Of a DNA stretch of 57,696 nucleotides, positions 18,504 through 25,903 are shown in pieces (positions within the stretch are counted from its first letter, which is position 1; each line of letters begins with the position of its first letter). The notes under the pieces were generated by a model. That model did no database searches, was not told where the DNA came from, and saw only the letters and a list, made by a program, of their open reading frames with translations. This DNA comes from Candidatus Krumholzibacteriota bacterium (GTDB taxonomy: Bacteria > Krumholzibacteriota > Krumholzibacteriia > Krumholzibacteriales > Krumholzibacteriaceae): NCBI GenBank assembly GCA_030609325.1, contig JAUWCL010000022.1:1-57696 (forward strand), in the 5' to 3' direction. The translations under genes were made by a program, and so were the position numbers.

Positions 18504-20159
18504 TTGTTTCAGGATCTGACTTTCCAGCTGATCGGCGGTCTCGGCTTCTTTCTCTTCGGCATGAAATTCATGTCCGAGGGCCTGAGAAAGGTGGCGAGCG
18601 ACCGCATCAGGAACATCCTCTCGCACCTGACCAGGAACAGGCTCATCGCGCTTCTCGTGGGGACGGGGGTCACAGCCCTGATCCAGAGCAGCAGCGCGAT
18701 GACGGTGATGGTGGTCGGATTCGTCAACGCGGGTCTGCTCACATTCAAGCAGGCCATTCCCGTCGTCTTCGGCGCCAATATCGGAACTACCTTTACCGCC
18801 TGGCTGGTGAGCTTCTTTGCGGTATTCAAGATCACGCATTACGCGCTCCCTGCGGTCGGCATAGGGTTCTTAGCGATGGTAGTAGCGCGAAAACCGGTCG
18901 TGCGCCAGTGGGGAGAGGTCCTGTTCGGATTCGGCGTTCTCTTCGTGGGGATCGGGTTCATGAAGGACGCCTTCGTGCCGCTCGAGAGCAGCCAGCGGAT
19001 CATGGATATCATGGTCAACTTCAGCAGGTATCCGATTCTAGGCGTGTTGGTGGGGACCGCCGTCACGGTACTTCTCCAGAGTTCCAGCGCCACGATCGCC
19101 CTTATCCAGATACTCGCCCTCAATGGACTGATCGACTTTCCGTCGGCGATCCCGATTATACTCGGCGACAATATCGGTACCACGATCACTGCGCAGATCG
19201 CCAGGATCGGGGGCACAACGGGGGCGAGGAGGGTCGCCTGGTCGCACACCCTGTTCAACGTGTTCGGTACGCTGTATATGCTGATCTTTCTGTATACGGG
19301 GTGGTACAGTCGTTTAATACGGTGGATGGTGCCCGGGGAGCTCGGTCCGAACAATATAATGTTTCATATCGCTCTCGCCCACTCGGTCTTCAACGTCTTC
19401 AACGTTTTGATCTTCTTCCCGTTTATCCCGGCGATTCAAAAGGTGGTCGAGAGGTTGATCAAGCCAACGGGGGATGTGGTCGATTTCGAACCGCAATACC
19501 TCGAGAAACATCTCCTCGAGACGCCGACGATCGCGCTCGAGCAGAGCAAGAAGGAGATCGTGCGGATGCTGGGCCTCTCGGGAACGGTCCTGGAGGACGC
19601 TTTCGAGATGTACAGGTCGGGAAGGGCCGAGCTGGTGAGGAAGGTGGACCGCTGCGAGCAGGCCGTCGACAACCTGCAGACCGAGATCACCCGCTACATG
19701 ATCGACATATCGATGGAAGGGCTGGAGAAGGAGGAGGCCGAACAGATCCCTGTTTTAATCCATTCGGTCAACGACATCGAGCGGATCGCCGACAATGCAG
19801 TCAACATCGTCGAGCTCGGCCAGCGCCGCAGCGACAAGGACCTGAGATTCTCGAACATGGCGATAGATGAGCTCGACGGTATGTACAAGATCGTAATCGA
19901 TATGCTTGCGGACGTGTCCATGGGACTGGAGACGGGCGATCTCGATGCCGCAAGGGAAGCCCTGATCAAGGAGGAGAAACTGAACGGGCTGCAGCGCTCG
20001 CTGCGGAAGTCTCATGTGAAGAGACTCAACGAGGGCTCCTGCAATATGCTCTCCGGAATAATCTTCATTGACTGCGTCGACTGTTTCGAGAAGATTGGGG
20101 ACCATCTGTCCAATATTGCGGAAGGATTGATCGGCGGGCTCCGCTGGGAATCTTCCTGA
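18504..20159 (+). CDS. Na+/phosphate symporter family protein (PNaS) with PhoU-like tail
   Basis: 551 residues in two parts. The membrane part carries two inverted Na_Pi_cotrans repeats with the paired substrate motifs QSSSA at 61-65 and 192-196. The cytoplasmic tail (about 340-545) is helical, of PhoU type (RCEQAVDNLQTEITRYMIDI). It is expected to import inorganic phosphate with sodium, the tail gating uptake. TTG 18504 is preferred because GAGGAG (18491-18496) sits 7 bases upstream; a TTG at 18489 is also possible. It converges with the TPR membrane protein with a 4-base gap. Confidence 0.88.
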   Translation: MFQDLTFQLIGGLGFFLFGMKFMSEGLRKVASDRIRNILSHLTRNRLIALLVGTGVTALIQSSSAMTVMVVGFVNAGLLTFKQAIPVVFGANIGTTFTAWLVSFFAVFKITHYALPAVGIGFLAMVVARKPVVRQWGEVLFGFGVLFVGIGFMKDAFVPLESSQRIMDIMVNFSRYPILGVLVGTAVTVLLQSSSATIALIQILALNGLIDFPSAIPIILGDNIGTTITAQIARIGGTTGARRVAWSHTLFNVFGTLYMLIFLYTGWYSRLIRWMVPGELGPNNIMFHIALAHSVFNVFNVLIFFPFIPAIQKVVERLIKPTGDVVDFEPQYLEKHLLETPTIALEQSKKEIVRMLGLSGTVLEDAFEMYRSGRAELVRKVDRCEQAVDNLQTEITRYMIDISMEGLEKEEAEQIPVLIHSVNDIERIADNAVNIVELGQRRSDKDLRFSNMAIDELDGMYKIVIDMLADVSMGLETGDLDAAREALIKEEKLNGLQRSLRKSHVKRLNEGSCNMLSGIIFIDCVDCFEKIGDHLSNIAEGLIGGLRWESS

Positions 20160-20163
20160 GTGA

Positions 20164-22308
20164 TTACGGCCGGGGGACGGCCTCCCCGGCCTTTCTCATG
20201 AGCCTCTCGATATGCTCGTTCGAGGGCGGGTTGAACCTGTCGAGCCGGGCCGCTTTCCGCAGGTGCTCGAGCGCCTGCCCGTATTCGCCGAGATTTTCCA
20301 GGACAACGCTCATGTTGAAATGAAGCTGAGATATCTGCGCATGTTCCTGCAGCGCTCCTGCCAGTATCTTCCGTGCCCCTCCCCATTCACCGAGCTCCAT
20401 CTCCAGAGTGGCGAGGTTGTTCAGCGAGACCCAGTCGGCCGGGTAGAGCCGCCTTGCATACCGGTACATCTTCCTCGCGCCGTCAAAATCCCCGTTTTTC
20501 TGGAGCTCGGCCCCCCTGTTCAGGACGGCCGATGTGAGGTTCCTGGCATATTCCCTGCTCTCCGGATCGAGCTCCAGGGCCCTTTCGTAGGCCTCGACCG
20601 CCCCCGGATACATGTTGCCGTGATTACGGGCGTAACCGAGGCGCGTCCACAGCCTGGCGCTGTCGGGGAATTCCGATACGAGTGTCTCCAGCTCCTGCGA
20701 GGCTTCCGTGAACCACCGGTGCTCGATATACGCCTCGGCCAGGGCCGTCCTGTAGACGTGGTTCTCCGGGTCGATCTTGGACGCCCTGTGAAAACAGGTG
20801 ATCGCGTCGAGCGGTTCCTCCAGCTTCATCTCCGCCATGCCGAGCCTGTGCCAGATTCCGGCGTTCTCCGGATCTTTCCCGGCGGCGGCGGACCACCATT
20901 CGGCGGCTTTCCCGTAATCCCTCGCGTACCAGGCCTGGGCTCCGATCACCGTCTCGGCCTTCCCGGCCTGGAGCGGCAGGTCGAGGATCCTTTTCTCGCC
21001 CGCCTCGAGCGAGAAGTTCGTGACGACGACCGGTATCAGATGGAAGAGGCCGAGAGCTGCCAGTACGGCGGCGGCAGCGTTGAACTCCTTCAGGGATGCG
21101 GCCCTGCTTCGCAGAGCCGCGGCTGCATAGACCGCCATGGCGGCAGAGGCGGGGACCGCGAGCTCCCACCTCAAGCCTCCGCGGATACTCGGTGCCGCCA
21201 GAAATATGAATACGGCGGCGGAGGCGGCGGTAACCAGGAGGAATCTCATGGTCCCCGGTCCCGGGCCGTCTGAAGAAGATCCGTATCCGGTGGTAGCTCC
21301 GCGTCTCCCGCTTCTCGAGACGGCGAGGACGACAGCCAGCAGTGCGGCGGGGCCCGCCAGAACGAGTGAATTGAATGCGAGCGACAGCGCCCCGGCGGTT
21401 CCGGTCCCTGCCAACGAGGAGAAGGCGCGTGAGGCGGTGCCCGCCAGGTGCGACGATACTCCGGGAAGACCCGCGAGCCGCTCTGCGGTGAGGTCGACGG
21501 CGATCCAGCAGGCCGCTATCGTTCCGGCGGCGGTGGCGGCCTCGAGGCGGCTTTCCCTGAGCCGCGCCGCGGAAAGCAGGAGGTACAGCAGTGGGACTAT
21601 CAGGAAGATGTTAGAGACGTGGAGCAGGATGGCGGCGGTGGCCGCAAGTGCGGGTACGACCAGGGGGATCGCGCCGCTGTGAAGACGAATGATCGAAAGC
21701 CAGATGAACAGCCCCGTTCCGGCAGCGGCGAGCGGAGAGGCGCCGCCGAAGCCGAAGAATACGACGAAGTAGCCGCCCGCGAGCGTGAAGGCCGCGGCGG
21801 GGAATGTGCCTTTTGAGGCGGCGCCGAATGAGGCCCGGACCGATGCGGCGAAGAATATGCCGGCGATGACGCTCAGCAGGGCGGAGGTCTCGAACGAGTT
21901 CCAGAACAGCAGGCGGTTGAGCAGCTCGAAAAATCCGCGCGACAGCGCTGTGGCCAGGGGAGCGGAGGGCAGCGCTGTGACTCCCCGCTCGACGGCGAGT
22001 CCCATCGAGTATCCGTCACCCCAGAGGAAGTGCCTGCTCCGCAGCAGCCACAGCAGCACGAAGGCGGCCGCTGCCGCGGCGACGGCCGCTTTCCTCGAAA
22101 ACCTGTCGGGGATCTCGAGTGCCTTCGCGAATCCGTTTCGGATCCTGCCTGTCAGCAGCAGGAGAAGCGCGGCCGCAAAAACCGTGGCCGCCGTGAGCGA
22201 GACGCCCCTCCACGAGCTCGCGCCCCAGAGCAGCGTCTCCTGCGAGGCCGATGCCGCGATCAGCAGCACGATAAACGCGACAAAGAAGATCCGGACCGTC
22301 AGGTTCAC
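20164..22308 (-). CDS. Polytopic membrane protein with C-terminal TPR domain
   Basis: 714 residues. The first 420 or so are hydrophobic helices (about 11) with an early loop RHFLWGDGYSMGLAVERGV that may be the acidic loop of a GT-C-like fold. The last 250 are TPR repeats (WHRLGMAEMKLEEPLDAITC, LWTRLGYARNHGNMYPGAVE, EAYERALELDPES). GTG 22308 is chosen for GGAGGAAAG just upstream; it overlaps the symporter stop as GTGA. The frame's further extension to 22719 is antisense-like arginine-rich translation inside dctA and is rejected. The function is unknown; a membrane glycosyltransferase or an envelope assembly scaffold is possible. Confidence 0.7.
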   Translation of the reverse strand: MNLTVRIFFVAFIVLLIAASASQETLLWGASSWRGVSLTAATVFAAALLLLLTGRIRNGFAKALEIPDRFSRKAAVAAAAAAFVLLWLLRSRHFLWGDGYSMGLAVERGVTALPSAPLATALSRGFFELLNRLLFWNSFETSALLSVIAGIFFAASVRASFGAASKGTFPAAAFTLAGGYFVVFFGFGGASPLAAAGTGLFIWLSIIRLHSGAIPLVVPALAATAAILLHVSNIFLIVPLLYLLLSAARLRESRLEAATAAGTIAACWIAVDLTAERLAGLPGVSSHLAGTASRAFSSLAGTGTAGALSLAFNSLVLAGPAALLAVVLAVSRSGRRGATTGYGSSSDGPGPGTMRFLLVTAASAAVFIFLAAPSIRGGLRWELAVPASAAMAVYAAAALRSRAASLKEFNAAAAVLAALGLFHLIPVVVTNFSLEAGEKRILDLPLQAGKAETVIGAQAWYARDYGKAAEWWSAAAGKDPENAGIWHRLGMAEMKLEEPLDAITCFHRASKIDPENHVYRTALAEAYIEHRWFTEASQELETLVSEFPDSARLWTRLGYARNHGNMYPGAVEAYERALELDPESREYARNLTSAVLNRGAELQKNGDFDGARKMYRYARRLYPADWVSLNNLATLEMELGEWGGARKILAGALQEHAQISQLHFNMSVVLENLGEYGQALEHLRKAARLDRFNPPSNEHIERLMRKAGEAVPRP
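20168..20194 (+). terminator. Possible hairpin terminator of the symporter gene
   Basis: GGCCGGGG (20168-20175) pairs perfectly with CCCCGGCC (20184-20191) across an 8-base loop and is followed by TTT. It lies 9 bases after the symporter stop, inside the last codons of the convergent gene. The T-run is short, so efficiency is doubtful. Confidence 0.4.
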
Positions 22309-23582
22309 CAGCTTTCCTCCAGGTTCTTCGGCTCGCCCAGCTCGCCCTCGGTGGAGGCGACTATAACTGCGGCGGAGGCGTCGCCGGTGACATTGACGGC
22401 GGACCTGAGCATGTCGAGTATCCGGTCTACCCCGAGTATCAGTGCGATTCCCTCGAGGGGGATGCCTATCTGCTCGAGTACCATCGCGAGGGTGATGATG
22501 CCGACTCCCGGTACCCCGGCCGCGCCGATCGACGCGAGTGTTGCCATAAGCACGATCGTGATCTGGTCGCCGAAGGAGAGGCCGATCCCGTAGACCTGTG
22601 CGATGAAGACCGCCGCCACGCCCTGGTAAAGGGCCGTTCCATCCATGTTGATCGTGGCTCCCAGCGGAAGGACGAAGCTCGTCACCTCGTCGGAGACACC
22701 GAGGTTGTCCTCGGCGCACTCCATCGTCACCGGCAGGGTGGCGCTGCTCGACGACGTCGAGAAGGCGATCAGCTGCGCCGGCCTGATTCCGCGGAAGAAG
22801 TCACGCGCCTTCATACCCGAGAAGAGTCTTACGGCGGAGGAATAAACGAAGATCATATGTATGAAAAGGCCTGCTGCGACGACCAGGGAATAGCTCAGCA
22901 GCGAGATCAGGATATCGACGCCGAACTGACCGACCACCGCCGCGATCAGGGCCAGGACTCCGAGCGGAGCGAGTTTCATGACCATGTAGACGATCCGGAT
23001 CATCGCCTCGCTGACCGCCTCGAAGAATACGATCAGCGGCTTTGCCCGGTCCCCGGGGACGAGGGTCGCCGCGACCCCGAATATCAGAGCGAAGAATATG
23101 ATCTGAAGCAGGTTCCCCTCCGCGAGGCTCTCGAGCGGGTTGAGGGGGACGATCTCGATGAGCGTATCGATCACTCCGGGCTTCTCCATCGCTATCTCGA
23201 TCTTCTCACCTGCGGCGCCGCCGTATGAGCTCATCAGGCCGTCCCTCGTCGCGGCGTCGATGTTTCTGCCCGGCCCGACGGCGTTGGCCAGCAGAAGGCC
23301 TATCGTGATTGCCAGCGCGGTGGTGCAGAGGTAGTACCCCATCGTCTTCAGGCCTATCCGGCCGAGCTTGCGGATATCACCGAGGCTCGCCGTCCCGACG
23401 AACAGGGAAGAGAAGACCAGCGGTATGACGATCATTCTGATAAGGCGTATGAACAGGATCCCGACAGGCCTGATGTACTCCGCCTTCGGCCCGAGGATAA
23501 GGCCGAGAGGGATGCCGAGGATCATCGCGATGAGGATCTTCGTGTGCAGTTTAGTCTGTCTGAACCATATGAACGGGTTCAT
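22305..23582 (-). CDS. Dicarboxylate/amino acid:cation symporter (DAACS)
   Basis: 425 residues with the complete family signature. The serine-rich re-entrant loop reads FSTSSSSATLPVTMECAEDN. It is followed by LPLGATINMDGTALYQGVAA with the NMDGT substrate/sodium site, and the second hairpin AAGVPGVG. Members (GltP, DctA) import glutamate, aspartate or C4-dicarboxylates with Na+ or H+. The upstream 137 bases would hold its promoter. The downstream TPR gene starts within its stop codon, so the two are co-transcribed although no functional link is apparent. Confidence 0.92.
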   Translation of the reverse strand: MNPFIWFRQTKLHTKILIAMILGIPLGLILGPKAEYIRPVGILFIRLIRMIVIPLVFSSLFVGTASLGDIRKLGRIGLKTMGYYLCTTALAITIGLLLANAVGPGRNIDAATRDGLMSSYGGAAGEKIEIAMEKPGVIDTLIEIVPLNPLESLAEGNLLQIIFFALIFGVAATLVPGDRAKPLIVFFEAVSEAMIRIVYMVMKLAPLGVLALIAAVVGQFGVDILISLLSYSLVVAAGLFIHMIFVYSSAVRLFSGMKARDFFRGIRPAQLIAFSTSSSSATLPVTMECAEDNLGVSDEVTSFVLPLGATINMDGTALYQGVAAVFIAQVYGIGLSFGDQITIVLMATLASIGAAGVPGVGIITLAMVLEQIGIPLEGIALILGVDRILDMLRSAVNVTGDASAAVIVASTEGELGEPKNLEESW

Positions 23583-23722
23583 GGAGGATCCTCCCGGGGG
23601 TGAACGCGGCTCCGGCGGCCGCCGACCGTATCCGGACTCCCTGAATTGCCTTGAATTCCCAGATAAGGTAAGCCAGAATCCAGTCGATTAAAAGGGTTTT
23701 CACCCGCAAAGGGGGACAGGTG

Positions 23723-24451
23723 ATGTCGAATACGCGTATTGGAGCCCGCGCCGCCGCCGTCCTGGTGTTTCTGGCGGCGCTGCCCTGCGGATGTTCGTCA
23801 GGCGAGCAGGCCTACGCGAAGATGCGCGAGCGGATGGTCCGTGAGGATATCGCCGCGAGAGGGATCTCCGACCAACGCGTCCTCGAATCGATGATGCGGG
23901 TGCCGCGCCATCTCTTCGTACCGGTCCGTCTCAGGTATGCTGCATATATCGACAGCCCGCTGCCGATCGGAGAGGACCAGACAATCTCCCAGCCCTACAT
24001 CGTCGCCCTGATGACCGAGTCCCTCGGCCTGGGGGACAGCGCGAGGGTGCTGGAGATAGGCACCGGATCGGGGTACCAGGCGGCTGTGCTGGCCGGGATA
24101 GCCGATTCGGTCTATTCGATAGAGATAATCCCCGCGCTTGCCGAAAGCGCCGCGGCCCTTCTCGATTCACTGGGCTACGGAAACGTCGCCGTGCGAAGCG
24201 GCGACGGCTATTTCGGCTGGCCGGAGAAGGCGCCGTTCGACGGCATTATAGTGACGGCCGCCGCCCCCGGGCTGCCACCGCTGCTGACGGAGCAGCTCGC
24301 CGAGGGAGGGAGGCTGGTGATCCCCGTCGGGGACAGGCGTCAGGACCTTCACACATACGAAAAGACTTCGTCGGGATTGAAGCTGCTCTCATCGCTGCCG
24401 GTGAGGTTCGTGCCGATGACGGGGAAGATATGGAGGGAAAGCGAGGAATGA
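23723..24451 (+). CDS. pcm: Protein-L-isoaspartate O-methyltransferase, exported form
   Basis: 242 residues. The Pcm fold is intact: PRHLFVP, DSPLPIGEDQTISQPYIVA, the SAM loop VLEIGTGSGYQAAVLAG, and IIVTAAAPGLPPLL. The enzyme methylates isoaspartyl residues to start their repair. Unusually, about 25 residues precede the domain (ARAAAVLVFLAALPCGCSSG), a hydrophobic stretch followed by Gly-Cys-Ser-Ser that looks like a lipoprotein signal, although the lipobox is imperfect. A periplasmic location is inferred. ATG 23723 follows GGGGGACAGG; GTG 23720 is an alternative. The stop overlaps an ATG that opens onto the broken M48 gene. Confidence 0.85.
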   Translation: MSNTRIGARAAAVLVFLAALPCGCSSGEQAYAKMRERMVREDIAARGISDQRVLESMMRVPRHLFVPVRLRYAAYIDSPLPIGEDQTISQPYIVALMTESLGLGDSARVLEIGTGSGYQAAVLAGIADSVYSIEIIPALAESAAALLDSLGYGNVAVRSGDGYFGWPEKAPFDGIIVTAAAPGLPPLLTEQLAEGGRLVIPVGDRRQDLHTYEKTSSGLKLLSSLPVRFVPMTGKIWRESEE

Positions 24452-24524
24452 ACATATCGACTTCGAAACTCAGCTTCAATGGGATCTGGTTCAACAAGCT
24501 CCGGTTCAATAAGCTTCGTTTCAG

Positions 24525-24899
24525 ATGGACGGTGCCCGGATCGCGGTCGGCCTGCTGCTGGGGGAGAACCCGAAGGAATACCAGATGCTCATAGCCAATA
24601 TCTTCTCCACGACGGGATTCCTCGCTTACAGCCGGGCGAACGAGTTCGAGGCCGACAGGCTGGGGACGTCGTACACCTCGCTGGCCGGATACGATCCCGA
24701 AGGTATGGTCGAACTGCTCGGCAAGTTCATCGATACCGAATCGAGGGAGCCGTCGAAGCTCGAGGGGTGGCTCTCGACCCATCCGCCCACCAGGGACAGG
24801 ATCGGCAAGGTCGACGTGCTGGCCGCCGGCCTGCCGATGGCGGGGGTCGGTGAGAGGAACGCCGCCCGATACGCTGGGATGAAAGCCCGCCTGCCGTAG
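24525..24899 (+). pseudogene. C-terminal fragment of M48 (BepA/LoiP-like) metallopeptidase
   Basis: The frame carries the C-terminal half of an M48 peptidase: FLAYSRANEFEADRLGTSY with the third zinc ligand (Glu in NEFEAD), AGYDPEGMVELLGKF, and WLSTHPPTRDRI. The HEXXH helix that normally lies some tens of residues earlier is absent. A TAA at 24510 closes the frame just upstream. Bases 24448-24520 encode an unrelated repetitive peptide (WFNKLRFNKLRF) in another frame. It is probably a 5'-deleted gene. Translation as a stand-alone 124-residue protein cannot be excluded, but it could not be a protease by itself. Confidence 0.75.
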
Positions 24900-24904
24900 G
24901 TCTG

Positions 24905-25903
24905 TCACAGCGACGGATAGCGTATCCCGAATCTTTTCCCGTAATAGATCCGCGTCAGGATAATCACGACGGCGAGAAGAGGGATGTAGGCCGGAAAGAG
25001 GAACCCCGCCGCGAGCGAGTAGGCGAGCGTGGAGACCTTCGCCGGAAGCAGTATGCCCGCCCCGAACGACTTCTTCCCCTCTGATACCGAAGTGACGATG
25101 AAGAATGGCAGCGATGCGATCGACGCGTAGAGGGCCGGATCGTTCCCCGCCGGCGCCGCGACGGCGAGCGAGCCCGCCATGAGGACCGTTGAGATGATGA
25201 TCCCCGTCCTCCGCCCGAGCACCACACCGCTCGTCCTGAGGCCGCACGCGCGGTCGCCCTCGACGTCGGCAAGGGTCGTCGAGAGGTGGACCGCAGCCAC
25301 GGCGAGAGGGTAGGGGGCCAGGATCCCGAGCCCCTCGAGCGGCGCTCCGATCGCCGCCCAGCCGGCGAGCGTGTTCAGCACCCCGTTTGCCAGCGAGTTG
25401 GCCAGAACGTCGAGGACCGGTCTCTTCTTGAGCCTCAGCGGCTCCAGCGAGTAGGCAGCGCCGAGAGCCCCGCCGGCCAGGAGGATGCAGACGAATTCTC
25501 GCGGGAGCAGCAGCGCCGCCGCCGCGATCGAGGAAACGATGAGGATCCCCGTCTCCGCCCGGGCCGCCGGCAGCCCGATCACGCCGTGGGATATCAGGAA
25601 GAGTTTTCCCGACGCCCTGTCGGTCGCGCGGTCTGTTATCTGGTTGATGATGTAGGCCGCCGCGACCATAGCGGTAAAGGAAGCGATGCCGGCGAGAAGG
25701 AGAGTCCTGTCGAGAGGTGTGCCGGTCGTCCTCGAGCCGTGCCACGCGCCGAGCAGGCAGAAGGTCCAGACCGGTATCAGGATCATCGGGCGAAGAAGGA
25801 AGAGGTAGTCCGCCGGCGAGGGCTTTTCCGGCACCCTCGGCCGGGGCCCGCCCGATTGCGGTCGAGGATCGCTTATTTCGTTTTGCTCTATTCCTCGGTC
25901 CAT
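24905..25903 (-). CDS. UbiA-family prenyltransferase
   Basis: 332 residues with about nine membrane helices. The two metal-pyrophosphate motifs are present: N87-D91-D95 in INQITDRATD, and D213-D217 in LADVEGD. The YSLEPLRLK element (151-159) is typical of UbiA, chlorophyll synthase and DGGGP synthase relatives. It should transfer a polyprenyl chain to an aromatic or glycerol-type acceptor in the membrane. A 25-residue proline/arginine-rich N-terminus precedes the first helix. It is the last gene of the nine-gene minus-strand operon and overlaps the acyl-CoA synthetase by 16 bases. No quinone pathway genes are nearby, so the acceptor is unknown. Confidence 0.85.
   Translation of the reverse strand: MDRGIEQNEISDPRPQSGGPRPRVPEKPSPADYLFLLRPMILIPVWTFCLLGAWHGSRTTGTPLDRTLLLAGIASFTAMVAAAYIINQITDRATDRASGKLFLISHGVIGLPAARAETGILIVSSIAAAALLLPREFVCILLAGGALGAAYSLEPLRLKKRPVLDVLANSLANGVLNTLAGWAAIGAPLEGLGILAPYPLAVAAVHLSTTLADVEGDRACGLRTSGVVLGRRTGIIISTVLMAGSLAVAAPAGNDPALYASIASLPFFIVTSVSEGKKSFGAGILLPAKVSTLAYSLAAGFLFPAYIPLLAVVIILTRIYYGKRFGIRYPSL

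Noticed and set aside
18128-19870. 580-codon plus-strand frame overlapping the Na/Pi symporter
   Set aside because: The symporter frame carries both QSSSA motifs; the other frame is Arg/Gly-rich without features.
22309-22719. N-terminal extension of the TPR membrane protein
   Set aside because: Translation is Arg/His-rich and lies wholly inside the dicarboxylate symporter gene; GTG 22308 has a strong ribosome-binding site.
24246-25745. Long minus-strand frame of 499 codons across pcm, the M48 relic and UbiA
   Set aside because: Low-complexity Arg/Gly/Pro translation in an alternate frame of clearly recognisable genes; a high-GC shadow.
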